From NCBI GenBank assembly GCA_029258795.1, contig JAPDKB010000007.1, forward strand, positions 1 through 55,069: DNA of 55,069 bases. Direction: 5' to 3'. Below are positions 41,745-50,485 of this stretch, piece after piece. The DNA comes from an archaeon (lineage in GTDB: Archaea > EX4484-52 > WAPT01). The number at the start of each line of letters is the position of its first letter. Position 1 is the first letter of the stretch. The translations under genes and the position numbers were made by a program. Below the pieces are notes generated by a model, which did no database searches, was not told the origin of the DNA, and saw nothing but the letters and a program-made list of their open reading frames with translations.

Positions 41745-43589
41745 ATGGAACAGAAAGCTAAATTCGTGTTTGAGGTTTCTTATGAGGTGTGCAATAAAGT
41801 TGGGGGCATCCACACCGTCATTTCTTCAAAAGCCCAGTTCATGAAGGACGTGTATGGTGATAATTACATAGCAATCGGTCCATATTTTGAGGAGAAAGCA
41901 AAAATGGAGTTTGATGAAACAAAATGTCCACATGCATTTCTGGAGGAAGCCATAAAAGAGATGAAAGATGCAGGAATAGAATGCAAATTCGGTGTTTGGC
42001 GAGTGCCCGGCAATCCGTATGCTGTTCTGGTGGATTATCGTGCGGTCATGGATATCAAAAATGCTGTTAAGGGTAAGTTCTGGGAGCTTTACGGCATCGA
42101 CTCCATAAGATCTGGAATGGATTACGATGAACCCCTTATGTGGAGTTACGCATGCGGCATTCTGATAGAAAAAATGCTGGAGAAGATGAAGCACGATGAA
42201 AAAAAGAGAGTGGTGGTGCATCTCCATGAATGGTTGAGTGGCGGCACATTGTTTTACCTTAAGATGAGGGACATAGACGTGCCTGTTGTTTTCACCACTC
42301 ATGCGACCATGCTGGGTAGAACGCTTGCACACCATCTCCACAACTTTCATGAGGTGGTGGAGTCGGGATTAAAGGAAGGGAAAGTGGTTGATGAGAAGAT
42401 GGCATACAAATTCTGGATGGAGGCAAAGCACCAAACAGAAAGAAAGTGTGCTGAGCTTGCAACGGTTTTCACTACCGTCTCCGACACCATGGTTGAGGAG
42501 TGCATGTTCATTCTGGGGAGAAGACCTGATCTTGTTCTCCCAAACGGGCTGGATATGAGGAGTTTCCCTTCCATAGAAATGATCACATATTTGCATGTGA
42601 TGAATAAACAAAAGTTGCTGGATTTTGCAAGGGGATACTTTAGCCCGTATTACGAAATAAAAACGGACGGTACGAGATTCATATTCATCTCTGGAAGGTA
42701 CGAGTTCAGGAATAAGGGCATAGATATTTTCATTCGTGCTCTGGGGAAAGTGAACAGAATGTTGAAGGCAGAGGGGTGCAAAACGGATTACTTTGCATTG
42801 ATTCTGGTGCCTTCTGGAGTAAAGGCAGAACGTCAGGACGTGCTCGAGAACATCTCCCTTTATAGAGGTATAAAGGACTACATGGAAGAAATACTGGAGC
42901 GTGTGGAAGATAGATTCATGGATGTGGTGACAAACAGGAGAAAGGGCGACATAGCCTCACGCATAAGAAACGTGCTGACGGAGGAAGAGCGGTTGAAACT
43001 GAGAAAGCTTTCCCTCTCGTTCCAATCAAGAACAGAGGATCGTGCACCACTCACACCTTTCGTCTTGAATTACGAGGAAAAGGATGATATCATTCTCAAT
43101 GAGCTAAAAAAAGAAGGTCTTCTCAACAGAAAGGAGGATAAGATTAAGGTTGTGTTCTATCCTTCTTACCTCTCCATCACCGATCGTTTGCTCGGCATGG
43201 ATTACAAATCCGTTGTGATGGGTTGTAGTGTGGGTATCTTTCCTTCATATTATGAGCCATGGGGCTACACACCTCTTGAAACGGCAGCGTTGGGGGTTGT
43301 TGCCATTACGACTGATTTTGCTGGATTTGGTAGGGCTGTAATGAAGCTGGAGGAAGTGGATAAAGATGGTATCATCGTGCTGAAAAGAAAAGGTAAGAGT
43401 GATGAGGAGGTTGTGGAAGAGCTTGCTTCACATATTTACACACTTCTCAAATCTCCAAAGGAAAGAATAGGTGTGCTAAAACATCATGCGGTGGAGCTTT
43501 CCAGACATTTTGACTGGAATGTGCTTGGGTGGAGATACATCGAAGCGCATAATTTGGCGATTGATAAAGTGAGTAAGGAAGGCACTTAA
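41745..43589 (+). CDS. Eukaryote-type glycogen synthase (GT3)
   Basis: Elongates alpha-1,4-glucan from a nucleotide-glucose donor. 614 residues that follow eukaryotic GT3 synthases step by step: FEVSYEVCNKVGGIHTV, HLHEWLSGGTLFY, FTTHATMLGR, VFTTVSDTM, PDLVLPNGLDMRSF, FISGRYEFRNKGIDIF and SYYEPWGYTPLETAA (E504 and E512). The arginine-rich helix by which glucose 6-phosphate activates animal and yeast enzymes is replaced by SPKERIGVLKHHAVELSRHFDW, so that control is probably missing. The frame opens earlier (41682), but homology begins just after ATG 41745. Confidence 0.93.
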   Translation: MEQKAKFVFEVSYEVCNKVGGIHTVISSKAQFMKDVYGDNYIAIGPYFEEKAKMEFDETKCPHAFLEEAIKEMKDAGIECKFGVWRVPGNPYAVLVDYRAVMDIKNAVKGKFWELYGIDSIRSGMDYDEPLMWSYACGILIEKMLEKMKHDEKKRVVVHLHEWLSGGTLFYLKMRDIDVPVVFTTHATMLGRTLAHHLHNFHEVVESGLKEGKVVDEKMAYKFWMEAKHQTERKCAELATVFTTVSDTMVEECMFILGRRPDLVLPNGLDMRSFPSIEMITYLHVMNKQKLLDFARGYFSPYYEIKTDGTRFIFISGRYEFRNKGIDIFIRALGKVNRMLKAEGCKTDYFALILVPSGVKAERQDVLENISLYRGIKDYMEEILERVEDRFMDVVTNRRKGDIASRIRNVLTEEERLKLRKLSLSFQSRTEDRAPLTPFVLNYEEKDDIILNELKKEGLLNRKEDKIKVVFYPSYLSITDRLLGMDYKSVVMGCSVGIFPSYYEPWGYTPLETAALGVVAITTDFAGFGRAVMKLEEVDKDGIIVLKRKGKSDEEVVEELASHIYTLLKSPKERIGVLKHHAVELSRHFDWNVLGWRYIEAHNLAIDKVSKEGT

Positions 43590-43612
43590 AGATTGTTGGA
43601 GGGTATGAGAGC

Positions 43613-44335
43613 ATGGAGGAGCAGGCGCTGAGCAGGAAGATCGCAGAGAAGATAATAAAAAGACTGGGTGTGGATGAGAAGGACATCGAATATGGAAAGA
43701 AGCCAAAAACAGTAGTGCTTATAACCCCTGATTTCTTTCCAAGAATGAGTAATGAGATAGCATACACAACTAAAGAAATTGCTCAGCATCTCGCCTCAAG
43801 AAACCTAAACGTGCATGTTGTGAGCTACGATCCGTGGAAAGCCGAGCAAAAAGAGAGTTTTGCAGGTTTTACCGTGCATTATGTCAACAATCCTGTGAGG
43901 GCATACTCCCCATTAACATGGACTCTCACCTTATCCATGGAAGTCAGCAGGGTCATTGCAGATATATTTCATGAGGAGGGCAATATAGACCTCATACATG
44001 CTCACGAATGGTTGAGCTTTCCTGCTGGCATTCATTTGCAGGCAGCCCTGAAAAAACCGTTGCTTGTAAACTATTACTCCATCGAACATATAAGAACACC
44101 GGGAGTATGTAATGGTTATACAGAGGCAGTAAAGCAAATTGAGTGGCTGGCGAGCTACGAATCAAGAAGAATATTTGTGAATCAGGAATGGTTAAAGAAC
44201 CTACTCCACATGCATTACAGCACGCCGTATGATAAAGTGAATGTCGTGAATCCGGAGGATAAGGAGTTTGATAGAAAAATTTTGCGCGATTACACATGGG
44301 TGATGAGGCAATGGAGAGAAATGATGGAGAAATAA
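43613..44335 (+). CDS. N-terminal half of a GT-B glycosyltransferase
   Basis: The 240 residues resemble only the N-terminal Rossmann domain of GT4/GT5 glucan synthases (TVVLITPDFFPRMSNEIAYT, LIHAHEWLSFPAGIHLQAAL at about 127-146, TYESRRIFVNQEW-like). The KxGGL loop is lost (RMSNE instead), and there is no C-terminal donor-binding domain. Not a frameshifted first half of the next gene, which has its own complete N-terminal domain. ggaggg precedes the ATG. Probably a catalytically inactive partner or regulator of the next protein, with which it overlaps by 40 bases. Confidence 0.78.
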   Translation: MEEQALSRKIAEKIIKRLGVDEKDIEYGKKPKTVVLITPDFFPRMSNEIAYTTKEIAQHLASRNLNVHVVSYDPWKAEQKESFAGFTVHYVNNPVRAYSPLTWTLTLSMEVSRVIADIFHEEGNIDLIHAHEWLSFPAGIHLQAALKKPLLVNYYSIEHIRTPGVCNGYTEAVKQIEWLASYESRRIFVNQEWLKNLLHMHYSTPYDKVNVVNPEDKEFDRKILRDYTWVMRQWREMMEK

Positions 44336-45570
44336 CTGTGTTGCATCTGAGCTGGGAGTTTCCGCCTTTCAAAGTTGGAGGGCTGGGTACGCACGTTTAC
44401 AATCTGAGCAGAGCTCAGGCGAAAGTGGGGTTGAAGCCCATTGTGCTCACCTGCGGATTTAACGGACTCTATGGAAAGGAGGAAACGAAGGATGGCGTTA
44501 CCATCTACCGGATAAACGCGGACAACATTCCTGCTGAAGATTTTTTCTCTTGGGTTCTGCAGATGAACATGCTTTTGCAGATCGAGGCTGCAAGGATTTT
44601 CCGTGAGAACAGAATAAGCATAATTCATGCTCATGACTGGCTCGTGACCACGACAGCAGTTGCGCTAAAACACATATATCGTGTGCCGTTGGTGGGGACC
44701 ATCCATGCTCTTGAAAGCGGAAGGTATGGTGGGATAAGAGGAGATAGGCAGGTGTTGATTCATGATCTGGAAGCCAAACTTGTTTTTGAAGCGTGGCGTG
44801 TCATCTGCTGCTCCAACTTCATGAAGTACAGTGTTGTAAGCACCTTCGGCACGCCAGAGAACAAGATTGATGTCGTGCCCAATGGTGTGAATGCTCAGGA
44901 CTTTGACTTCGAGTTTGATGAGGAGGAGTTCAAATCAAGATACGCTTTACCCGATGAAAAAATCGTGCTGTTTGTGGGGAGACATGTTTGGGAAAAGGGT
45001 CTTGACATTCTGATGGGAGCTGTGCCGATGATCTTGGCAAAGCATCCTGAAGCCAAATTTGTGGTCACGGGAGACGGTTATCTTAAGCCCAAATGTGAGG
45101 AACTCGCAAGGCAGAACGCGCCTGAAGGAAAGGTGCTCTTCACGGGCTACGTGGACGATGACACACTCAAAAAGCTGATGAGAGTGGCAAGCGTTATAGT
45201 TGTACCCTCCCGATACGAGCCATTCGGCATAGTTGCTCTTGAAAGCATGGCGGCAAGAACGCCTGTGGTGGTGGCAGATACAGGGGGGCTTGGAGAGATT
45301 GTGGAGCACGATAAAACCGGCATAAAGGTGTGGGTGGATAATTCCGAGTCGGTGGCGTGGGGTGTCAATTACGTTCTTGATGAAGCCAACGCACAGAAGA
45401 TTAAGGAGATTGTGGATACCGCACATAAAATTGTCCGAGAAAAATACAACTGGGAATATATTGCTAAAGGAACAAAGTCCGTGTACAGCAGAGTGCTCGA
45501 AGAGTATGAGCAGATAACTTGGAAGCCCAGACCGGAAATATTTGGGTGGAGAGAAATTGAAACTGCGTGA
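44296..45570 (+). CDS. GT4/GT5-type alpha-glucan synthase or related glycosyltransferase
   Basis: A complete GT-B enzyme of 424 residues: PPFKVGGLGTHVYNLSRA (KxGGL at about 26-30), IIHAHDWLVTTTAVAL, VVPNGVNAQDF, VLFVGRHVWEKGLDIL and SRYEPFGIVALES (E308, E316). Looks like archaeal ADP/UDP-glucose glucan synthases. The start may be 44296 or 44311; both lie within the end of the half-GT gene, so translation is coupled. Two kinds of synthase in one locus suggests division of roles, e.g. different donor or chain length. Confidence 0.9.
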   Translation: MGDEAMERNDGEITVLHLSWEFPPFKVGGLGTHVYNLSRAQAKVGLKPIVLTCGFNGLYGKEETKDGVTIYRINADNIPAEDFFSWVLQMNMLLQIEAARIFRENRISIIHAHDWLVTTTAVALKHIYRVPLVGTIHALESGRYGGIRGDRQVLIHDLEAKLVFEAWRVICCSNFMKYSVVSTFGTPENKIDVVPNGVNAQDFDFEFDEEEFKSRYALPDEKIVLFVGRHVWEKGLDILMGAVPMILAKHPEAKFVVTGDGYLKPKCEELARQNAPEGKVLFTGYVDDDTLKKLMRVASVIVVPSRYEPFGIVALESMAARTPVVVADTGGLGEIVEHDKTGIKVWVDNSESVAWGVNYVLDEANAQKIKEIVDTAHKIVREKYNWEYIAKGTKSVYSRVLEEYEQITWKPRPEIFGWREIETA

Positions 45571-45648
45571 GGTTTTGGCACTGCGGGAGAGTCGATATAC
45601 TAACAATATAAATATCACAGGATTTTACGGATCGAGTAGTGGTGTGCT

Positions 45649-46926
45649 ATGGTATCTGTTTGCTTCTACTTCGAGGTTCATCAGCCGCGCAGGTTGAAGC
45701 CGGGATGGAGGATAAAGCTGGAGGGAGTTGAAAGCTTTGAGGAGTTTGAGAAAGCGATATTTGATGAGGATACGAATGAAAGGATAATGAAAAAAGTTGC
45801 ATCCAAATGCTATCTCCCGACCAACAAGCTCATTCTAACTCTGGTGGATAATTATCGGAAACAAAAAAAGAAGTTCAAGGTTAGCTATTCTCTCTCCGGA
45901 GTATTTCTGGAACAGGCCCAGAAGTACGTTCCGGATGTTGTTGAAAGCTTCAGATGGCTGGCCGATACTGGCTGTGTGGAGTTTCTGGCTGAAACCTATT
46001 ACCACAGCCTCTCCAGCCTGTGGATCAACAACGAGCTCCATGATGAATTTGTCGAGCAGGTGGAGATGCACAAAGCCATGATCAAGGACCTGCTTGGTGT
46101 TGAGCCGAAGGTTTTCAGGAACACGGAACTCATTTTCAACAACGACATAGCCAAGGTTGTGGAAAAAATGGGATTTAAGGCGATGCTTGCTGAGGGGATA
46201 GAGCATGTGCTGAATGGCAAGAGTCCTGAGCATATCTATAAAGCTTACGGCACGAATTTGCCCGTTTTGCTCAGGCATTACAGGCTCAGCGATGATATAA
46301 GCTTTCGGTTTTCTGCAAGGTGGTTTGAAGCTTGGCCTCTAACCGCTGATAAATTCGCGAGCTGGGTGGCTGCATGTCAGGGAGAGGTCATAAATCTATT
46401 CATGGATTACGAAACGTTCGGGGAGCATCAGTGGGAAGATACGGGCATTTTTGAGTTTCTGAAACACCTGCCCTATGAAATTTTCAAGTATGAACATGTC
46501 GATTTTGTAACGATAAGTGAAGCGGTGCAACGATATCCCATTAGAGGCGAGATAGATGTGCCTGGATGGAGCACTATATCGTGGGCTGACCTTGAAAGGG
46601 ATCTCTCAGCATGGCTTGGAAATGAGATGCAGAGAATAGCTTTCAAGGAGCTCGAAAAGATAGGAAAGATGCTGAAGGAGAGAAACATCGAGGAAGCAAG
46701 AAGGTTGTGGCGCTACCTTCAAACATCGGACCATCTCTACTACTGCTGTACCAAACACTGGAGTGATGGTGATGTGCACAAATACTTCAGCCCGTATGGT
46801 ACGCCGCACGAAGCTTTTGAGGGTGTGATGAAGGTGCTCACCCATCTCCAGTATCTCATGAAAAAGAGTTATGAGGAAGATGAAGCTGATCTGGATGTAG
46901 AGGAAAAGGCAATGAGTGCGGAGTGA
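45649..46926 (+). CDS. GH57 alpha-amylase
   Basis: A 425-residue GH57 retaining glycosidase that breaks alpha-1,4 links in glucan. Opening VSVCFYFEVHQP matches the family. The nucleophile is E160 in KVFRNTELIFNN and the acid/base is D253 in LFMDYETFGEHQW. Similar to the MJ1611-type intracellular amylase; no signal peptide. A TATA-like atataaata at about 45606-45614 allows own transcription as well as read-through from the synthase genes. Confidence 0.92.
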   Translation: MVSVCFYFEVHQPRRLKPGWRIKLEGVESFEEFEKAIFDEDTNERIMKKVASKCYLPTNKLILTLVDNYRKQKKKFKVSYSLSGVFLEQAQKYVPDVVESFRWLADTGCVEFLAETYYHSLSSLWINNELHDEFVEQVEMHKAMIKDLLGVEPKVFRNTELIFNNDIAKVVEKMGFKAMLAEGIEHVLNGKSPEHIYKAYGTNLPVLLRHYRLSDDISFRFSARWFEAWPLTADKFASWVAACQGEVINLFMDYETFGEHQWEDTGIFEFLKHLPYEIFKYEHVDFVTISEAVQRYPIRGEIDVPGWSTISWADLERDLSAWLGNEMQRIAFKELEKIGKMLKERNIEEARRLWRYLQTSDHLYYCCTKHWSDGDVHKYFSPYGTPHEAFEGVMKVLTHLQYLMKKSYEEDEADLDVEEKAMSAE

Positions 46927-46931
46927 TTGCA

Positions 46932-47300
46932 ATGGCTCTGGAGGTTTTGATTTCTGAAAGTGAAGACAAAGTGGAGGCGACAATATTCAGCAGAAAGGGG
47001 AATGAGTATGTTGATGTTCAGTTCGTTATTCTTGCAAGGTATGGTGGTAGTGAGGGGAAAGAATTGCTGGACATCCTCTGTTTTCAGGAGGAAGGTGGAG
47101 CGCAGGTTTCACCCATCTTTCACTATTACGCCAGCTTTGAGGATGAGTGTGGGATAAGGAAACTCGCTACCGGAATTTACAGATTGGTTTTGCCGAAATG
47201 CGCCGCTGATGGAAAACAACTGCAAGAGCTTGAGGTTGTGGGTAGTGCCGGCATTGTGCTGAAAAAAATAGAAGTTGGAAGAGTAAGAGGTCACTCATAA
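46932..47300 (+). CDS. Small unknown protein of the glycogen locus
   Basis: The 122-residue protein is not recognised. It alternates beta strands ([34 protein letters not shown]) with [32 protein letters not shown] and looks like a small beta-sandwich, as in carbohydrate-binding modules, but no motif confirms this. ggagtga precedes the ATG (a GTG 9 bases upstream is possible). Begins 5 bases after the GH57 stop and is almost surely co-translated. It overlaps the convergent ndk gene by 10 bases. Confidence 0.75.
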   Translation: MALEVLISESEDKVEATIFSRKGNEYVDVQFVILARYGGSEGKELLDILCFQEEGGAQVSPIFHYYASFEDECGIRKLATGIYRLVLPKCAADGKQLQELEVVGSAGIVLKKIEVGRVRGHS

Positions 47301-47752
47301 ACCCAGTCAACATCGCATCGCTCATAGTTCAGAATTTCTGATTCGTTAAAAAACAGTTCGATTTCCCTTTTTGCTGTTTCAGGCGAGTCGGAAGCGTGAA
47401 TCAAATTCCTTCCTATGTCCATGGCATAATCATGCCTTATGGTGCCGGGCTCAGCTTCCTGCGGATTCGTTGCTCCGACCATTTTTCGAACACAAGCAAT
47501 GGCGTTCTTGCCCTCAACCACCATCGCCACGATTGGAGCAGAGGTTATGTAGTTGATAAGGCCCTCAAAAAAGGGCTTACCTTTGTGCTGTTCATAATGC
47601 TTTTCCGCAAGCTCATTCGTAACTTTCATCATTTTCATGGCAACAATCTTGAGACCCTTTTCCTCAAATCGTGTGATTATCCTGCCCATAAGGCCGCGCA
47701 TAACTCCGTCGGGCTTTATAAGAACCAGCGTCCTTTCCACACCCTCGCTCAT
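47291..47752 (-). CDS. ndk: Nucleoside diphosphate kinase
   Basis: Balances NTP pools by gamma-phosphate transfer. The 153 residues have [16 protein letters not shown] at the start and the active His in [14 protein letters not shown], with [12 protein letters not shown] before it. Last gene of the L7Ae-S28e-L24e-Ndk operon. In many archaea infB (aIF5B) follows; here the operon ends and overlaps the convergent glycogen-locus gene. Confidence 0.95.
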   Translation of the reverse strand: MSEGVERTLVLIKPDGVMRGLMGRIITRFEEKGLKIVAMKMMKVTNELAEKHYEQHKGKPFFEGLINYITSAPIVAMVVEGKNAIACVRKMVGATNPQEAEPGTIRHDYAMDIGRNLIHASDSPETAKREIELFFNESEILNYERCDVDWVYE

Positions 47753-47763
47753 GAAATGTCACC

Positions 47764-47970
47764 TCATTTCTTTCCTCCCTTGTGTTTACCCAGCCTCAGC
47801 ATCTTGTTCTTTCGATAGGCCTCAGTCCACCTGACCTTAACCGGATTTCTCATCTGAGCGTTCCTCTCGCACTTTGAACTGCAGTAATAAAACACAGTGC
47901 CATCATTCTTCACAAACATGGTGCCTCTTCCGGGTGGAATTTCCTTCCCACAAAACGAACAGCTCACCAT
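47764..47970 (-). CDS. rpl24e: Large ribosomal subunit protein L24e
   Basis: A 68-residue zinc-binding ribosomal protein. The zinc cysteines are in VSCSFCGKEIPPG and YYCSSKCERN (CxxC pairs). FVKNDGTVFYYCSSKC and NPVKVRWTEAYRKNK follow the family. 11 bases upstream of ndk and 50 bases after S28e in the same operon. Confidence 0.95.
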   Translation of the reverse strand: MVSCSFCGKEIPPGRGTMFVKNDGTVFYYCSSKCERNAQMRNPVKVRWTEAYRKNKMLRLGKHKGGKK

Positions 47971-48020
47971 TTCGTTTCACCCCACATTTCATGGTGTAAA
48001 CTTCTGAAAAATTAAAGGCG

Positions 48021-48215
48021 TCACTCGATTGTACCGACGGTCTCCATTTCCGGCTCTGCTATCATCAAAATATCGCCCTTTCTTACGGGCCCGAGTACGT
48101 TCCTGATTATTACCCTGTCCTTTCTTGGCCCTTCAAGCACTCTACACCTTGCTCTGGTAACGCCTTTTGACCCGCTTCTGTCAATGATTTCTATGACCTC
48201 AACAGGCACAGCCAT
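48021..48215 (-). CDS. rps28e: Small ribosomal subunit protein S28e
   Basis: An OB-fold ribosomal protein of 64 residues. Family features: [23 protein letters not shown] and the end [13 protein letters not shown]. In the conserved archaeal order between L7Ae (21 bases upstream) and L24e. Confidence 0.95.
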   Translation of the reverse strand: MAVPVEVIEIIDRSGSKGVTRARCRVLEGPRKDRVIIRNVLGPVRKGDILMIAEPEMETVGTIE

Positions 48216-48236
48216 GAAACATCACCAATATCTGGT

Positions 48237-48617
48237 TCACTCATTCTTTTTGCCTCTCAATGCTTCAACTTCCTTGATTATTTCAGCCATCTTTTTCTCG
48301 GCTTTTCCCGCATCAACCACAGCAACGGCTGAGGCAGCTACTTCTATACCTGCGGCAGCCCCCAGCTCTTTCTTGCTGGGCACGAATGCATAAGGAACGT
48401 TCTTTTCCTTACAGAGTGGTGGTATGTGCATCACTATTTCTTCCGGATTAACATCCTCTGCCACCACCACAAACTTCGCAAATCCCCTCTCTATGGCTTT
48501 GGTTGTTTCGTTGCTTCCCTTCTTAACAACTCCACCACTTTTCACGATTTCCTCTATCAGATCGTAAATCTTTTCGGCAAGTTCCGCAGGAATCTGCACA
48601 TCCACATACGCTGGCAT
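48237..48617 (-). CDS. rpl7ae: Large ribosomal subunit protein L7Ae
   Basis: Binds kink-turns in rRNA, C/D and H/ACA guide RNAs and RNase P RNA. The 126-residue product has GVVKKGSNETTKAIERGFAKFVVVAEDVNPEE, VPYAFVPSKKELGAAAGI and a Glu/Lys C-terminal end. Three in-frame starts lie within 9 bases; the last (48617) has gaggtgat at the right distance and gives MPAYVDVQIP. It heads the ribosomal-ndk operon. As an RNase P subunit it joins Rpp30 and Pop5 functionally. Confidence 0.93.
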   Translation of the reverse strand: MPAYVDVQIPAELAEKIYDLIEEIVKSGGVVKKGSNETTKAIERGFAKFVVVAEDVNPEEIVMHIPPLCKEKNVPYAFVPSKKELGAAAGIEVAASAVAVVDAGKAEKKMAEIIKEVEALRGKKNE

Positions 48618-48739
48618 GTTCATCACCTCTTTTCATCAGCTCATCAAAACATGAAATTTAGGTTGCGTGATGTCATAATAAATAAAGAGGATAATTTTAT
48701 AAAGGTTGCGAGCTCACGAAAACTGCTCATAATCGGGTC

Positions 48740-50485
48740 TTATTTCTTCACTTTACTCTTACCTCCTCGATAACTTCCTTTCGCAACAATGACAGCAAGA
48801 GCTGGCACAACAGTGATGGCTGCGATGAAACACATCGCAACGCCGTAGCTCATCATCGCGCCCAGATCTTTAAGGATAGTTATGGTACCCATGCCCATGG
48901 CTCTGAAGCCTATCAAAGCGGCGAGCGTTGTGATCAGCATGGGGTAGAACGTTCTTTTGATTGCTGTTTCTGCCGCTCTTTCCACATCTCCGTTCCTGAG
49001 CTCCTGCCTGAAACGGTTCACCACCTGTATTCCGAAATCTATACCTATACCCATTATCATGGAGATGGCTCCTGATGTTGAGGGGCTTATATCCACACCC
49101 ATCAATCCAAACATTCCATAGACCCAGATCGTGCCGAACAGTATGGCCGCAAGGGAAGTCAGCCCGAATCTGACGGAATAGAGGATAAGGCAAACTATTA
49201 TCAGAATGGAAAGCAGGGAGATGGTTGAGGTTTTCCTCATTATTTCACCAACTCTCATTTTAATCTCGGTTCCATAAACAATACCCCCTCCAAGTTCAGC
49301 CACAACTCCGGGAGGAGCGGGCACATCCTCCACAACTTCCTCCAGTTCCTTTACGAGTTCAGCGCTCTGATCCTCGTTGAGAGCATAAACGGAAAGGTGT
49401 ATTACGGCTAATGTCCTGTCATCGCTGACATACCCCTTCAGGGGATCGGTTCTGATGCACTGGATGGTGTGCTTTTGTTGCGGAACGATGGTTGAAAGCA
49501 TGATTTCGAGCTGCTGTAAACCTGAGGAGAGGTTGACCAGAGCTTCTGAAACCATCATGCTTGCGTTTGCTGAAGCATTCATTCCCGCTGAAATCTGCTG
49601 GAGGGATGCGCTTATTCCCTCCAGAGCCATGGCCATTCCGTCCAGAGCACCGGCAAGTTCATTAAAGTGGTATCCGATGTTCTGAAACGCGTTCGTTATG
49701 CTGTTCAGATCGTCCTCAAGCTGCGCAAGCGAGGCAAGCATTGCATCCTTCTCCTGCTGCGAGAGGGTTGGTGATGTTGAGATAGCGTAATTAAGCGTGT
49801 AGAGCTGCACGTAAGCATCTTCCAGAGCTTTGGTATCCATCTTTCCCTCCCTGATGTTTCTGCTTATCGTTTTTAGTGTGAGACTGAGGGAGCTCAACCC
49901 GGCAGATATTTCAGAAAGGCCGTAACTCATGTTGAGCTGCGCTTCCCCAACTTTCTCCGAAACTTCAGAGAGCTGAAAGCCGGCTTCAGCAGCCTGATGA
50001 ATTGCTTCCTGCGGAGATGGTGCTGGCGGGTAGCATCTGATCTCGGAAGCGTGAATCGCCCTCAAAACGTCGGACTTGGCGGAGGGTATCGTGCCATTGG
50101 TGTACGGCAGAATGACATCCAGAATTGAGGAAGCGGAGTCAATGTAGGGATTGGTCAGCAACGCCCCCGTTAACCTGTCCATGTACCTGAGCACTGTCGG
50201 ATCCAGCACGTCGGCAGCGCCACTTCCATCAGCTTTCACAACCACATATACCGTGGAGGATGTCATACCGAACTCATCAATTATCGTGAACATCGCACCT
50301 ATCTCATCCACACTCTTGGGTAGCATTTCCTCATAATTCATCGACTTCGTTTTCACCTTGGATCCGGCCACACCCATCACGATCGTGAATATGATTATGA
50401 TTGCAAGTACCAGCTTTGGATTTCTTGCAAGGAAGCGTGCATAGGTCCCCACAGCTCTTGAAAACACACTTTCTTCCCCTCTCAT
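48740..50485 (-). CDS. MMPL/RND-family membrane protein with long periplasmic coiled-coil
   Basis: 581 residues. One transmembrane helix at the N-terminus (LVLAIIIIFTIVMGVAG), then a large outside region (about 45-395), then about five more helices with the RND motif GIGIDFGIQVVNRFRQ. The external region, about 150-320, is a helical Ser/Ala/Leu-rich repeat rich in LSSxLxxI patterns (SYGLSEISAGLSSLSLTL). Half the size of a full RND transporter; it probably pairs with the second MMPL protein whose gene end overlaps it by 4 bases. Last gene of the export operon. Confidence 0.88.
   Translation of the reverse strand: MRGEESVFSRAVGTYARFLARNPKLVLAIIIIFTIVMGVAGSKVKTKSMNYEEMLPKSVDEIGAMFTIIDEFGMTSSTVYVVVKADGSGAADVLDPTVLRYMDRLTGALLTNPYIDSASSILDVILPYTNGTIPSAKSDVLRAIHASEIRCYPPAPSPQEAIHQAAEAGFQLSEVSEKVGEAQLNMSYGLSEISAGLSSLSLTLKTISRNIREGKMDTKALEDAYVQLYTLNYAISTSPTLSQQEKDAMLASLAQLEDDLNSITNAFQNIGYHFNELAGALDGMAMALEGISASLQQISAGMNASANASMMVSEALVNLSSGLQQLEIMLSTIVPQQKHTIQCIRTDPLKGYVSDDRTLAVIHLSVYALNEDQSAELVKELEEVVEDVPAPPGVVAELGGGIVYGTEIKMRVGEIMRKTSTISLLSILIIVCLILYSVRFGLTSLAAILFGTIWVYGMFGLMGVDISPSTSGAISMIMGIGIDFGIQVVNRFRQELRNGDVERAAETAIKRTFYPMLITTLAALIGFRAMGMGTITILKDLGAMMSYGVAMCFIAAITVVPALAVIVAKGSYRGGKSKVKK

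Noticed and set aside
43613-45570. Half-GT and full GT as one frameshifted gene
   Set aside because: The downstream protein has a complete N-terminal domain with its own KVGGL loop, so the upstream half is not its missing start.
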